A stretch of 64,000 bases of DNA from Sabethes cyaneus (Eukaryota; Arthropoda; Insecta; Diptera; Culicidae), in contig NC_071355.1 of assembly GCF_943734655.1 (NCBI RefSeq), positions 13,744,768-13,808,767 on the forward strand, read 5' to 3'. The notes under the pieces were generated by a model. It was not told the DNA's origin. It was given only the letters and a program-made list of their open reading frames with translations, and did not search any database. Positions 32,364 to 43,214 of the stretch are shown here, one piece after another. Both the position numbers and the translations under genes were made by a program. The number at the start of each line of letters is the position of its first letter. Positions within the stretch are counted from its first letter, which is position 1.

Positions 32364-33920
32364 TTGATTCTACTTTATTATTATATTATATTATTATTTA
32401 TTGATTCCATCCGACGAATTGTCTTAATGAACTATCTTATTATCTAAATACAAATCGTAACAGTCTATTTTTAAATTCATTGTTTGTCACATTAAAATCA
32501 AAAAGGTGCGATACATCATTAAAAACATCCATCATCGCTCGAACAGGCTCATTTATGGTATAAACTTGTCTACCCAACGGAAGTCTCAGGAACTCTGCAC
32601 GGCGAAGTTGGTATCCGGGAACATTCAGATCAATGAGTTCAAGAAGCTTCGGTGCATCAATATCACCAGTTAACAGTTTGCCAATAAAGATGGCCTTAGC
32701 CCGTTTTCTTCGCTGCTTTAGGGTTTCCATCCCAATCAATGCGCATCGATTTTCGTATGGTGGCAAAATCAGGGTATTATTCCATGGTAAGTTTCTCAGG
32801 GCGAACCTCACGAACCTTTTTTGAACGGCTTCAATTCGCGCGGTAGTGGAGCTGTGATAAGGGTCCCATATTACTGAAGCGGTTTCCAGTAACGGTCGAA
32901 CAAGACTAACATATAGACATTTCAGTGTATACGGGTCCTTGAATTCTCTGGCAACTTTGCTAAGAAATCCGAGTTGACGGCGAGCTTTTTCGATAATACT
33001 TTCGTAGTGATTTCTAAACGCAAGACCAGTGTCTAGAGTCACTCCAAGATCTCGAACAGTTTGTACTCTGTTCAATTGTTCTCCGTTAATAGTATAGTCA
33101 AATGATATGATGCTCTTTTTACGATGGAAGCTAATAGTGCAACACTTAGCGATACTAATTTGCATTCCATTGACTCTACACCACTCAGCAAATTTGTCAA
33201 GTAAAGTTTGGAAGAAATGACAATCATCAATGCTGTCAATAACTTTGAACACCTTTAAGTCGTCAGCATAGACTAAACAGGAGCCATTTCCAAGGCAACT
33301 AATTGCATCGTTAATGAATAGCGAAAACAGGAGTGGGCCTAAGTTACTACCTTGTGGCACTCCTGAACTGTTAGTAAACCAGCGTGAAACGGACCCACCA
33401 ATCTTTACCGCCAATTGTCTTCCGCTTAAATAAGAACGAAGCCAACCAATAAACGCAGGAGAGCATCCGATTTTGTTTAATTTTGCTAGCAGTATCGAAT
33501 GGTCTACTTTGTCGAATGCTGATTTGAGATCGGTATAGACCGAATCGATTTGTCGCCCTTGTCCAATGTTACGAAGGCAGAACGATGTGAACTCGCATAG
33601 GTTTGTCGTAACACTTCTCCCAGGAAAAAAACCATGCTGGTTCGTTGAGATGTAGTGCTTAGTTTGATTAAACAAATATTTCGATACGATGATCTCAAGA
33701 AGCTTGGAGCAGGCACAGAGAGAAGTAATACCTCGGTAACAGCGTATATCATGCTTGCTGTCTTTTTTATGTACGGGAAACATAAATGAAGCTTTCCAGC
33801 AGGTTGGAAAAGTTGCTTTTCTAAGAGACATATTTATAAGGTGCATTAACGGTAAAAGCAGTTGAGCAAAGCATTTTTTTAGGATGCACGCAGCAATTCC
33901 ATCCGGTCCTGATTTCGTAC
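32364..33920 (-). mobile_element. CR1-like LINE insertion, 5'-truncated
   Basis: A same-orientation LINE is inserted in the LOA-like element. Candidate target duplications flank it: ATTCCCAT at 33,921-33,928 and ATTCCAAT at 32,356-32,363 (one mismatch). Its 5' end is truncated at the start of the RT domain. The 3' end has an AT-rich tail (TAATA/TTATTA units at 32,376-32,402) rather than a long poly(A), as in CR1-type elements. It carries the RT frame described next and lacks an endonuclease and ORF1. The Jockey clade is the alternative. Confidence 0.8.
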
Positions 33921-33942
33921 ATTCCCATGCTTTTAGCTCCAT
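32440..33942 (-). CDS. CR1-like LINE reverse transcriptase (truncated ORF2)
   Basis: The 500-codon open frame is the longest convincing coding sequence in the window. Visible RT landmarks in order: KSGPDGI (about residues 10-16), HDIRCYRGITSL (about 64-75), QHGFFPGRSVTTNL (about 104-117), YTDLKSAFDKVDHSIL (about 138-153, motif A Asp), SGVPQGSNLGPLLFSLFIND (about 193-212), YADDLK (about 225, catalytic Asp pair), DLGVTLD (about 301), and the thumb region RPLLETASVIWDPY and RIEAVQKRFVRFALRNLPW. All catalytic residues are intact, but the endonuclease and N-terminal RT region are missing. The first residues, MELKAWE, come from the interrupted LOA element, and the Met is simply the first in frame. 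It is not expected to be an expressed independent gene. Confidence 0.85.
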   Translation of the reverse strand: MELKAWECTKSGPDGIAACILKKCFAQLLLPLMHLINMSLRKATFPTCWKASFMFPVHKKDSKHDIRCYRGITSLCACSKLLEIIVSKYLFNQTKHYISTNQHGFFPGRSVTTNLCEFTSFCLRNIGQGRQIDSVYTDLKSAFDKVDHSILLAKLNKIGCSPAFIGWLRSYLSGRQLAVKIGGSVSRWFTNSSGVPQGSNLGPLLFSLFINDAISCLGNGSCLVYADDLKVFKVIDSIDDCHFFQTLLDKFAEWCRVNGMQISIAKCCTISFHRKKSIISFDYTINGEQLNRVQTVRDLGVTLDTGLAFRNHYESIIEKARRQLGFLSKVAREFKDPYTLKCLYVSLVRPLLETASVIWDPYHSSTTARIEAVQKRFVRFALRNLPWNNTLILPPYENRCALIGMETLKQRRKRAKAIFIGKLLTGDIDAPKLLELIDLNVPGYQLRRAEFLRLPLGRQVYTINEPVRAMMDVFNDVSHLFDFNVTNNEFKNRLLRFVFR

Positions 33943-34552
33943 TTTTAAAGCAGAAGCAGATAAGCAACAGAAGGGCTCAGGTCCTACAAATTGATGAGAT
34001 GATCCGAGTCTTCCTAGTGCATCAGCTCATTCATTTCCATCAATTCCACAGTGACCTGGGACCCAGTACAAGTTGACTTGGTTACGACAAGACAATTTTT
34101 GGAGTGATTGAATACATTCCCAGACAAGTTTTGATGTGCATGTCACCGACTTTAGAGCGTTTAGAGCTGCTTGGCTGTCGGACATGATGCATATATTTGA
34201 ATGTTTATAGTTCCTGCGCCAGCACACAGTCGTACATTCTAGAATTACTTGTATTTCAGCTTGGAATACAGTTGGCCATCTGCCCATAGAAATTGACATG
34301 TCTATTCTTGGGCCAGTTACTCCTGCTCCCACTTGATTGTCCATTTTTGAACCATCTCTATAGAAAACTGTCGAGCCTGGACGAATATCGGGACCACCAT
34401 CTTCCCAGGAATCACGTCTAGGCTCAAATACACGAAATATTCGGTTGAAGTTGTATTTTTTCTCCATCCAATCTTCATTACTGGTTACAAGAGGATTAAT
34501 ACTAACAGTTTTTAGAACACTGAGATGACCTGTTAAGTCCCCTTCAAAAAGG
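33921..34552 (-). pseudogene. LOA-like LINE, RNase H domain
   Basis: The frame 34,467-34,027 continues past one stop (TGA, 34,024-34,026) into ADALGRLGSSHQFVGPEPF and MELKAWE. RNase H landmarks: YRDGSKMDNQVGAG (first Asp), TVFQAEIQVILECT (Glu), MSDSQAALNALKS (Asp) and VNLYWVPGHCGIDGNE then AD (His/Asn/Asp). RNase H degrades the RNA of RNA:DNA hybrids. Its presence favours the LOA or I group over CR1. Upstream (34,500-34,552) TGHLSVLKTVSINPLVTSNE belongs to the linker. One stop and the CR1-like insertion at 33,920 disable it. Confidence 0.85.
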
Positions 34553-34653
34553 TACCAAGTAAGAATTTGGGTTTTATTACACTCTTATGACGACATTTTT
34601 GGTCAAAATTGATCATGAAAACCGCCATAAGAGTACAATTGTTGCTTTGTTTA
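34553..34653. mobile_element. CCCAAG-type MITE inside the LOA element
   Basis: In reverse orientation it shows the same interior as 61,217-61,328: GGTTTTATTACACTCTTATG, TTTGGTCAAAATTGATCATG and CATAAGAGTACAATTGTTGC. The termini are eroded (CCAAGTAAG / GTTGCTTTG). It lies between RT residues ...LEQAVNKATI and the RNase H linker, where about 100 residues of the LOA RT thumb are missing, so it sits at or near a deletion breakpoint. Confidence 0.75.
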
Positions 34654-35320
34654 CTGCTTGCTCTAGATGTGTGTTCCAATTGAGTTTTCTGTCAAGAAAT
34701 ACTCCAAGATATTTAACAGTTTCTGAAAGTTTTAAAAGTGTTCCTTTCAATCTGATGTTATTTAATGTAAATTGTTTCCTTCTCGTAAATGGTATGATAG
34801 TAGTTTTATTGGCATTAATGCTGAGACCCTGCCTATCACACCATGATGAAATCAAATTTAAAGCCATTTGCATTCGGTCAGCGATAATAGAATCAAATTT
34901 TCCTCGAACAATTATGACTATATCATCTGCGAAGCCAATTATTTCAAAGCCTAGCGCCGTCAACTTTTAAAGAAGATCATCAACTATTAAAGACCACAAT
35001 AGAGGTGATATTACGCCTCCTTGTGGGCAACCTTTCACTGCTCTAATGCTTATAGATGAGCTTCCAAGGCTTGCTGATATCTCCCTTTTTGATAACATTT
35101 CGCTAATCCAGTCGATAATGGATATATCGAAACCACGTTTCGTCATAGCCGTAGTCATTGAATTATGAGATGAATTATCAAATGCGCCTTCTATGTCAAG
35201 GAAGGCACCTAGTGAAATTTCTTTCGCTTCAAAAGACTTTTCTAGTTTTTTTTTTACAACAGTTTGTACTGCTGTTATTGAAGATTTGCCTTCTTGATAT
35301 GCGAATTGAGGTACTTAAGT
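34654..35320 (-). pseudogene. LOA-like LINE reverse transcriptase fragment
   Basis: Minus-strand blocks: VQTVVKKKLEKSFEAKEISL, AFLDIEGAFDNSSHN (motif A; about 35,150-35,220), GFDISIIDWISEMLSKREIS, VKGCPQGGVISPLLWSLIVD then DLL (about 34,967-35,060), and GFEIIGFADDIVIIVRGKFD (catalytic FADD), then NANKTTIIPFTRR and VKYLGVFLDRKLNWNTHLEQ. An in-frame interruption separates 34,963 from 34,967. The element is 5'-truncated at about 35,318, next to island C. The style (CPQGGVLSPLLW, FADD) with a linked RNase H matches LOA elements such as Lian of Aedes. Confidence 0.85.
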
Positions 35321-36083
35321 CATACCTGATTTTACCAAAACTCCATCCAGCGACCCCCCCCCCTCCGTTTCTACACATACATTACGATTCTATAAAATTG
35401 AAAATTTTAAATGGCACCATTCGGAGGTTAGCACGTTCTAAATATATATTCTTTTTTAACTGGCAAAATACCACCTGTTTGCGAGAGTTCGGTGAGTTAG
35501 TAAACAATTCAGTATCACTTACTCCTCTTAAATACCCCGAAACCGAACATCAGCTTTCTCCCACGGTTTTCCCCCTCCCTCCTATCAGCACCGATACCGA
35601 TCAACCGACACTCGTTCTCGGACGGTGGAACATGTCACTTACCACTCAATTGACAAGTCATCAATCATTCAATGAGCAAACACAAATAAACAATCACCCA
35701 TCGCACTCGTTAACCTCAGCGTGTGTGCGCACACACACACAGCCGGTGGTTTGGTAAAACCTATGTGGCAAAGGAGGGTCCGTTAAACGGTCAGCAAAGT
35801 ACACAACTTTCTCGCCGCCGCCGCCGCCGCCTGTCACTGTCACCGTGTCGCCGCCGCCGTCACCGCCTACTGAACCGAGCGGGTAAAAACGCGCGGCTAA
35901 TTGGCTGTGATTGAGTTTATTGAATTGATGATACTTGCATGAATTGAACTTCCTTCCTGCCTGCCGGCCGGTCGGCCGGCCTGTAGCGTAGGTCTCCGTC
36001 CGTTCCGTTCTGCTTTATTTTTTCGGTAGAGCTGTTTTTCCCAACCAACCGGAGATCAAATTAAGGTCAATTATTGGATTTCT

Positions 36084-36121
36084 AACTGCTGGCTGGCTGC
36101 TAAGGCAGCCAGCCAGCAGTT
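36084..36121. other. Perfect 17-bp GC-rich hairpin
   Basis: AACTGCTGGCTGGCTGC at 36,084-36,100 is the exact reverse complement of 36,105-36,121, with the 4-base loop TAAG. It is too short for a normal pre-miRNA, and no U-run follows directly. It could be a structured RNA element, a protein-binding palindrome or a chance product of GGCT repeats. Confidence 0.85.
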
Positions 36122-36503
36122 GATCTGTTGATCCTCCACACACACGGTGTTCAGTCGGTGTTCGGTCGGCTGGATTCGTTCGGGGCTGGAAACGTAAACA
36201 AACCCCTTGTGTTGTTGGACGGAAGAATGGAACAAGTAACCCGAGGCGGAATGTGATCCTTTCAAGGATAAACAACGGGACCGTGTGGAATGAAAGTGAG
36301 TGGCACAAACAAAGGAAATCGTTTTTTTTCTTTCGTGTGTTCTGCTTTTTTTTTGTCGTTCACTACTTCTCTCGAAACTGACCTGGTTTTTTGATCCTTA
36401 TTTTTCCCCGATCCAAGTGGCAACATGCGGGCATATGGCGTTCCTGGAAGCGCAACAGTTTGTAACCACCAGCCAGCCAGCAACAGAAGTGATCTCCGTT
36501 AGC

Positions 36504-36511
36504 TGACGTCA
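36504..36511. promoter_or_regulatory. CRE/ATF-type octamer TGACGTCA
   Basis: A full palindromic CRE (TGACGTCA) lies inside island C, followed by GTCAGC. bZIP factors such as CREB or ATF bind this site. No promoter is demonstrated here, so function is unproven. Confidence 0.3.
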
Positions 36512-39500
36512 GTCAGCAAGTCGAGAGATCAAAGACAGCTTCGATTGTACCAATTATCTTTGTACAACAGAGAGAGGGGTTCGGCGGTGATTGACAGTTC
36601 CTCGCCAGAAAAACGGACCGAGAATCAGCTGTCAGGTACCGTGGCCGATCGGGTTAAGGACTCCCCGTCAGAAAGCGCGCCCCCATGCTCCTCGCTCAAT
36701 GTCAGGCAAGCGATAAAATTTAATGGTCTCATTCTCACACAAAAACACACCGCCACCGCCGCCGCCATCAAAGGTGCTATGTGGAGAGAGGCTGCCACCG
36801 TCCCCGATAACAGCGCAGAATTCCGGCTGCTGGATTGGGGGTTGACGAAGGGGTGTGGACCGCGAAAGAGAACGATATTCAAATATGTTTAACACGCCGC
36901 AGAATGCCAGCCAGTCAGGCAGCCAGCAGGTTACGCCGCATTGTTTTTCCACGCGCTTTCCCGCAGCAGGCGGAAAATTGTCGCCCTTTTCACACAGCAG
37001 CAGCCGTCGCCGTCGTCGCCGTTGCTGCCGTCGCCTCTGTGGCAGCAATTTGGGGAACGATAACGGGCCGTTAAAGTTTGCCATCTGAACGCAATGACGT
37101 CGATGCCCGTTCGCACGGAGGAGGCTTGGCTTTTCACCGCAAAAAAAACTCAGCAATGAATTTCTCAGCCTCCTTGGACCGGCGGCGGCGGCGTCGGACG
37201 AGGACTCATTAGCGTTCTGCCGAAATAGGTTAACTTTTTAACGGATGATTGTCGGTCGTTCCGACCGAGCGAGAGAGAGACAGTGCATTTCATCGAAAGT
37301 TTCCAAGCCCGACGCGGAAACTGCGGAAAACAAAAATCGATTTTCACCGCACGGTTTGCGCAGCAGTTCTCTGTTCGCCGCCTCGCGCTCAGGATGCACT
37401 TAAAGCCGCTGCTGCTCCGTTAGTGGCTTCTTTTCCTGTGCGCGTTAAGGGGCTCGAAATTTATGAACTTTTTCCATTAGTAGTGCGATCTCTCAAGTGC
37501 GCCACCGGCCGGCCACACCGTCCTCGATGCCGTCGCCGCCCATCCAGCGCCAGCGCCAGCGCCAGCCAGCCAGCGGCGTCCTGTCAATAGTTCTCATTGC
37601 TTTTTATTGCCTTTCAAACCACCGCAAGATTGGTTCGGCGTTAATGGATTTTCCCAGCCCTGCCTGCTCGGCTAACCGGAAGGCGAACAAGGGCCACAAA
37701 TAAGTCTTCGAGTTCTCGACTTTAATGAAGGAAATTTTCAGCCATTAAAACTCCACCGGCAGGCAGCCCGTTGAACGGGTTCCTCGAGAAGAAGAAGCGG
37801 GCTGTCATCGGCTTCGGTTTCGTCGCCATCGTCGTCGTCGTCGGTTCTGTCGTCCGTGATTATTACTAGATAGGGATTCCGAAATATGAAATTTAACACA
37901 ACAAAGTTTCGGGCGGGCGATGTTCGTCCTCGACGAACGAAACTGCGGAACGACGGGGCTAAATTTAATGAGGTTATCTTCCCCGTCCGCCGACGCCGGC
38001 GTCGCCAACGCCCGGTGTTCCCCAGAGCAGTTCTTGTTGTTTACAAACATTGTCTCACTTTTCGGGCTAAAAAGATATCGATTTTTTCGGCCGAGACCCG
38101 CACCGAGACAGCTGATGTTGAGAAGAAAGGCTTAAAGAGATGTGTTGTTAAGTTGGTTAAGGAGTTCCGAATTGGTGTTTAACTTTTTGCCGAATGGGCC
38201 GTTTGCGGAAAAGTAACGGGAGTACGGGATTCAACAGCTGTTGCACGCACGAGAATGCAAAGGGGATGACACTGCACTGCAATCAATGGATGGAATAATG
38301 AAGCCAGAGCGACTGGGAAAAAAAAAGACAGACAGAAAGAAAAACAATCAAACAGTTATTTTCCCCCTGTTTATGTTCTCTCAATGAAAAATATTTAAGA
38401 CAAGTCGAGGCGATAAATATGAAAGGATTATGGATCCTTTTTTTTTCTCGCTCGCTTTTACGGCGCTCCCTAATGGAATCCTATTCAAATGAATGTCGTT
38501 GCGTAAATCATAAAATAATTGAAAGAAAAGAACAGTTCGAAAGTGCCTTCTAAATTAGTTCCATATGGGGTCCAGCCAGAAGAGCCGTTCCAGTCGTCGG
38601 TGATCGAGGGAATTTCGGTTTCCTATTACTCTATTACTCGGCTTTCCTCCTGGATGTGGATGACGAAAGAAAAAGAGTAAAACCGCGTGCGTTTGCCACG
38701 GGAAAAAGGCCAGAGTGACAGAGTAGCGGCAGAGCCGCTCCCATAATTTATGACACCAATCTATCGTTCTGCGGCGACGAAAAGGGGTGTAAATTGAGTG
38801 CTTCATTTCTGTCGCTTTTTTTTCTCTCCATCGACTTCCTCTTCCAGTTCAAACCGTCATCTAGCAATGAAGTTCTGCCAGTTTTTTTTCTACTTCTTCT
38901 ATTCAGTCATTTCACCTTTGAAAATCGCCAATCTTTTTATCAACTGCGCGCGCGATTGTCAAAATGGTACGACGGTAGAGAAAAAAAATGGCGGATTGTC
39001 GCAACCGGGAATAGGACATCCGCAATTTTTCACGACAATCGGATGAAAAATTGCTTTTTCTTCCAATTTATTTTGCTTAGCCAGGGCCCGAACGGCAGAG
39101 CAAAGTTGGGTTGGTTGGGCGAGGGAAAAAAATTTATAAAATGGTTACCTTTTGCCTGGGATCGGTTCGGTTCGTTCCGCATCCTCTGCGAATAGCCATC
39201 GAGCGTCATCTTGAGCGCCCGTCACTGCCCCCGGACTCTCGAACTGTTGCCATTTTCTTGTCGATGATAAAAATCTCTCATTTTTCTATAATTTTTTCCT
39301 CCAGTCTCGAAGCTTTTCCGTTTACTGCCGGTTGGGTTTGGGTGGCATTCGTTATGTACATTGTGTGCGACGGGGTTGGGACCGTGGGGCGGACTGCGCC
39401 GGCGGCGGGGGGTGGGATTGCCACCCCGAAAAAAAAAGAATAAAAGAAAAAAAGCGCCTCGATGGATGGATGGCTCTTCTCTTTTGGAGCGTTCTTTGTG

Positions 39501-40296
39501 CCCGTGTATGTGCAGCACGCGGAGAACACTTTCCATCACCCGAGAAGCATTGGAGAGTGTTATATAAGACGCTCTCCTGTCCTAGCCAGCCAGCCAGCCA
39601 GTGTGCCGTGTCCTGTCTCCCAGTGCCGTGAAAGCGCAACCGATTTTCCCCCCAAACTACCGCCCTCGCCGTCCGCCACTCGGATCGGAGCTTGCCTGCC
39701 TGCCTGCACGGCAGGGAAAAAAATTGTATGTATAGGAAATATAGGAAAAAAGCGAAATGAAATAAAAAGAAATCGATGAGGGTGGAGCCACTGTCGTCTT
39801 ATCAGAACGACGTATCGTGAACGAAGAGACGAATAAATTTTATTTTCTATACACATTTACGATCCCTTCGGCGAGGGGAGGTATCCCCGATTTGTGCCAG
39901 CCACACATTTGCGTCAGTGTGGGGGTAGCGGACGTGAACGTCGAACGGTCCTTCTATCCTTGGCGTTCGATTCAGTCACCGGTCGTCGTCACTCCACACT
40001 TCCAGAGCCAGTGTCGTTAAGTTCGATTTCCTTATCGCCAGCCTCCAGAACAGTGCGCGTTCCGGTACATATTTTTCTCGAAAGCTCTCGTTCGATTTTT
40101 TTCCGCACACTTTCACACCGAAAAGCAAATAATTCGCTCACATCGACCGTCTCCCTCTGACTTTCATGTGTGCAGATTTTCGATAGAATGACAAACGATA
40201 GAGGATCCATTCGGCTCGGTTGGACGGGAGCTGACGAGCGGAGCGAGCGGCGGTTCTTTCCAACACCCGCAACCCATCGGAAAAACGACGGGAAGG

Positions 40297-40521
40297 GTGA
40301 GAAAACTCTCAGAAGTATACATGGGAAAAAGTCGTTCAACAGCTAAATCAATATCGTACACTAATATGGAAGTCTCATACGACGACGAGGACGACGACGA
40401 CGACAACGACTACGACGACTACGTTGATGATGACGGTGAAGGTTCGATTCCGAAACATCCAAAGCAGCATCCGATTCGCCCTGCTGAGCCCGTCTCGTTC
40501 TCGCGTGCTTTTCCCATGTAG
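40297..40521 (+). CDS. Possible small acidic ORF (74 codons)
   Basis: A frame with a strongly acidic middle (runs of Asp with Tyr, encoded by a GAC/GAT repeat) and a Pro/Arg-rich tail. It has no known domain and no clear Kozak or exon context, and the acidic part is a direct translation of a trinucleotide repeat. The opposite strand is also open. Most likely chance, but it is one of the few island C frames with a regular codon pattern. Confidence 0.12.
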   Translation: MRKLSEVYMGKSRSTAKSISYTNMEVSYDDEDDDDDNDYDDYVDDDGEGSIPKHPKQHPIRPAEPVSFSRAFPM

Positions 40522-41372
40522 CAGCGTACGTATGTACTCGCTGCCTGCCTACCTGCCTGCCAATGCATGCCCGGAAACGACGACGGCTAGGGCGAGCGAG
40601 TGAGCGCGCGGCGGCGGCGGCGGCACTTGTACATATGCGCTTTTCCGAAATCTCCACCTTCTTCTTTTCGGGTTGGGGATGGATGCTTTTTTCTGCCATT
40701 CTGCCGTCGCCGGTGCCGATGCCGATGCCGGAGTTGCCGTTGTCGTTTCTATTTCTTTGGCGGCCAACCGATCGATAGCCTGGGGCAAAAGATTTTCTAA
40801 TCTAGGCGCACATCCATACCCATCAGAACCGGGCCCCGGGAACGGAACGGGTTCCGGTTGCATCATCGGCATCGTCATGCCACGCCACAAACTTTTTTTG
40901 CGTGTTTTTTTTTTCTCTGTGCGACCTCAAACCAACGCTCGGGTCCAGCAGCGCTGGAATTAAAAGCCACTTTGGACCAGCCGTGTCTCTACTCGGGACC
41001 GTCGTTTTTTTTGCGTTGCTTGTACGGACGAAAAACTTCACATTTCCATGATGACTATCGTCATCACCATGTCATTATCCTGGACTTCACAGCCGGTCGT
41101 CGTCGACAGTGTGCTGTCAGGTAGCTAGTTTTGGGCTTCTAACGAACGAAACGAACGATTTTGTGGCCTCCTTTTTTCCCGGTTCCAAAGGCTTTCATTA
41201 CTTTAGTGACGTGACAATTTCCATAGCGTTGAAAGAGGTTTTGTGTCAATTTTTCTACTTGAAATCTACGCTCTTTCGAAATTTTTCACTGGAAATTGAG
41301 TGCAAGGAAAAGGTTAACGACCTCTCCTAAGGTCAGTCACTCTTTACGCACTGAAACTATAATTTTATTAAA

Positions 41373-41466
41373 TTGACAGTTTTGACAGATGGACTGTTTT
41401 GACAGGATTGACAGAATTGACAGCTTTGACAGTTTGACAGCATTGACAGATTGACAGTATTGACAG
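41373..41466. promoter_or_regulatory. Array of ten TTGACAG motifs, 9-bp period
   Basis: TTGACAG starts at 41,373, 41,382, 41,399, 41,408, 41,417, 41,426, 41,434, 41,443, 41,451 and 41,460. Nine steps are 8-9 bases apart except one of 17. The core TGACAG is the preferred site of TALE homeodomain proteins (Homothorax/Meis, TGIF family). The array could be a homotypic binding cluster or a plain 9-bp minisatellite; the varying spacer bases favour at least some selection or age. It sits in an AT-richer patch of island C. Confidence 0.6.
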
Positions 41467-43183
41467 ACACTATTTATTTCACTACCACTTTTTCACTTTT
41501 ACATTGTTACTTTCCAGTAAACTAGTTACGCTCTCTACAAGACCGTCGTCCCGAAAGAAAAACTCCATTATGTTTGTACTCTGTTGCACTTTATAGCACA
41601 CAACACCGCACGGATGCGCAACATATTTAGCATCGTATTGCCGAACAGCAAGCGAAATCGTCTATTCTGCCACCCCCCACGCTTCCTCGTCTGCCAACTC
41701 CCTTCCCCCCAACAAGAACGCATCTCCAAAGAGTCAGTGCATCCTTCAGCGGGCGAAACGAGCAACTCGAGTGTATACTCCTCGCAACATAAAAGAACTC
41801 TAGGCAAAAAAAGCTTTCCACTTTTCCACAATCGCAGCAGATATCGGCAACAGAAAGCTCCCCACCCACCCGCCGTATGCCGACCAACCGACCAACCAAC
41901 CGACCGGACCCCGGTCGATCCCGGTCCGGTGTGTGTGCGCGCGCGAACCGAGGACCAACAACAACAGTTCAGTACATCCTGCTGGCTGTGGAGAATGGAT
42001 GGACGACGAAAAGCAACTTGTTCCTCGACAACCCCCCTTCCTCCCCAGCCAGTCAGGCAGCCTCACCACAACGCGCGGAGAGAAATCACTCAAATCATGT
42101 GCTGCTGCTGCTGCTGCTACTGCTGTTGTTGACTGCCTTCTTCTTCCTCTATATAGGTGAGTGCAAATCGATGAGCGATGAGCGCAAAAACAGTCCGACA
42201 CGAAACCAATTCGAAGCCGTTCGAACGGTGTTCGATCGCTCGCCGGCTGGTGTGCTCTCTCTCTCGCTCTTTCTACGTCTTCTGTTTTCTCTCTTGCTCC
42301 TGAAATCGATGCCGATGTCGACAGCGGCGCAACATAGGATACTGCTGCGATGAACCCGCAGAGAGCGAGAGGGAGCAAGCGAGCGAGATAGTTGGGCAGC
42401 CGGGCAGGAGATTTGTGTGCTGGTATGTCACTCCTAGAGGCACTGCATATGTATGGCGGGCGGGCGCCTGGCTGCAGCATATGCAACAACGTCGAGCGCG
42501 CGCGAGTCCGTGTGCGAGGCGCGAGAGATTTTTGCACACAGTCAGGCGAAAAAGAAAGCGAAATCGAACGATTCCATAAATGACGGTATAGGCAGGCAGC
42601 TGGTCGGGGTATAAATGGGGCGAACTGGGGAGCAGGGCAATATCGGATACGATTCTCCGCTGGTTATGTGTTGGTGCTGGCAGTCAGTGGAGCTGCTGCT
42701 GCTGGGAGAGTCATCGATATAAGGATTTGTGGGTTTTTGGACCGGAGGGCGGGGGACTATTATTGTTTGTTCGTCTCTCGATTTGTGATTCAGAAGAAAT
42801 CCGAACACACCGATACCGATCAGCGAGAGCACACAGGATTGAGGAAGTCGTTGTCGTTGTCGTCGTCGTCGTCGTCGTATCCATCGTTGCCAGTCCCAAT
42901 CAGTGGAGGAGAACAAGCTCTATTGAGTGCTTTCCTGGATATTTGCCATTGCGGGGACGGCAGGGGGGTCGTTAGATGTATATAAATCGGCTATTGGGAA
43001 GCTCGGAATGAAATATGTAAGCCCTGTATCTGTCCTCTGGATCCTTGCCGTCAGGACCCCGCTCGCTGCTGCACGACCACGTGCCCACTTGTGAATGGTT
43101 GTGTTGGTATGCGAACCAAGTGTGTACTTGGCAGCTTTTTTCTTTCACATTTCCTTTCACACTTGATGCTTTTCCTCATCGTA

Positions 43184-43214
<31 letters not shown>

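Noticed and set aside
39561..39568. TATATAAG as a core promoter
   Set aside because: No insect initiator (TCAGT-type) at 28-32 bases downstream and no transcript-like ORF follows; the word is common by chance.
41800..42537. 245-codon minus-strand open frame in island C
   Set aside because: Contains an alanine run translated from a CTG repeat and no recognisable domain; a 158-codon plus frame overlaps it.
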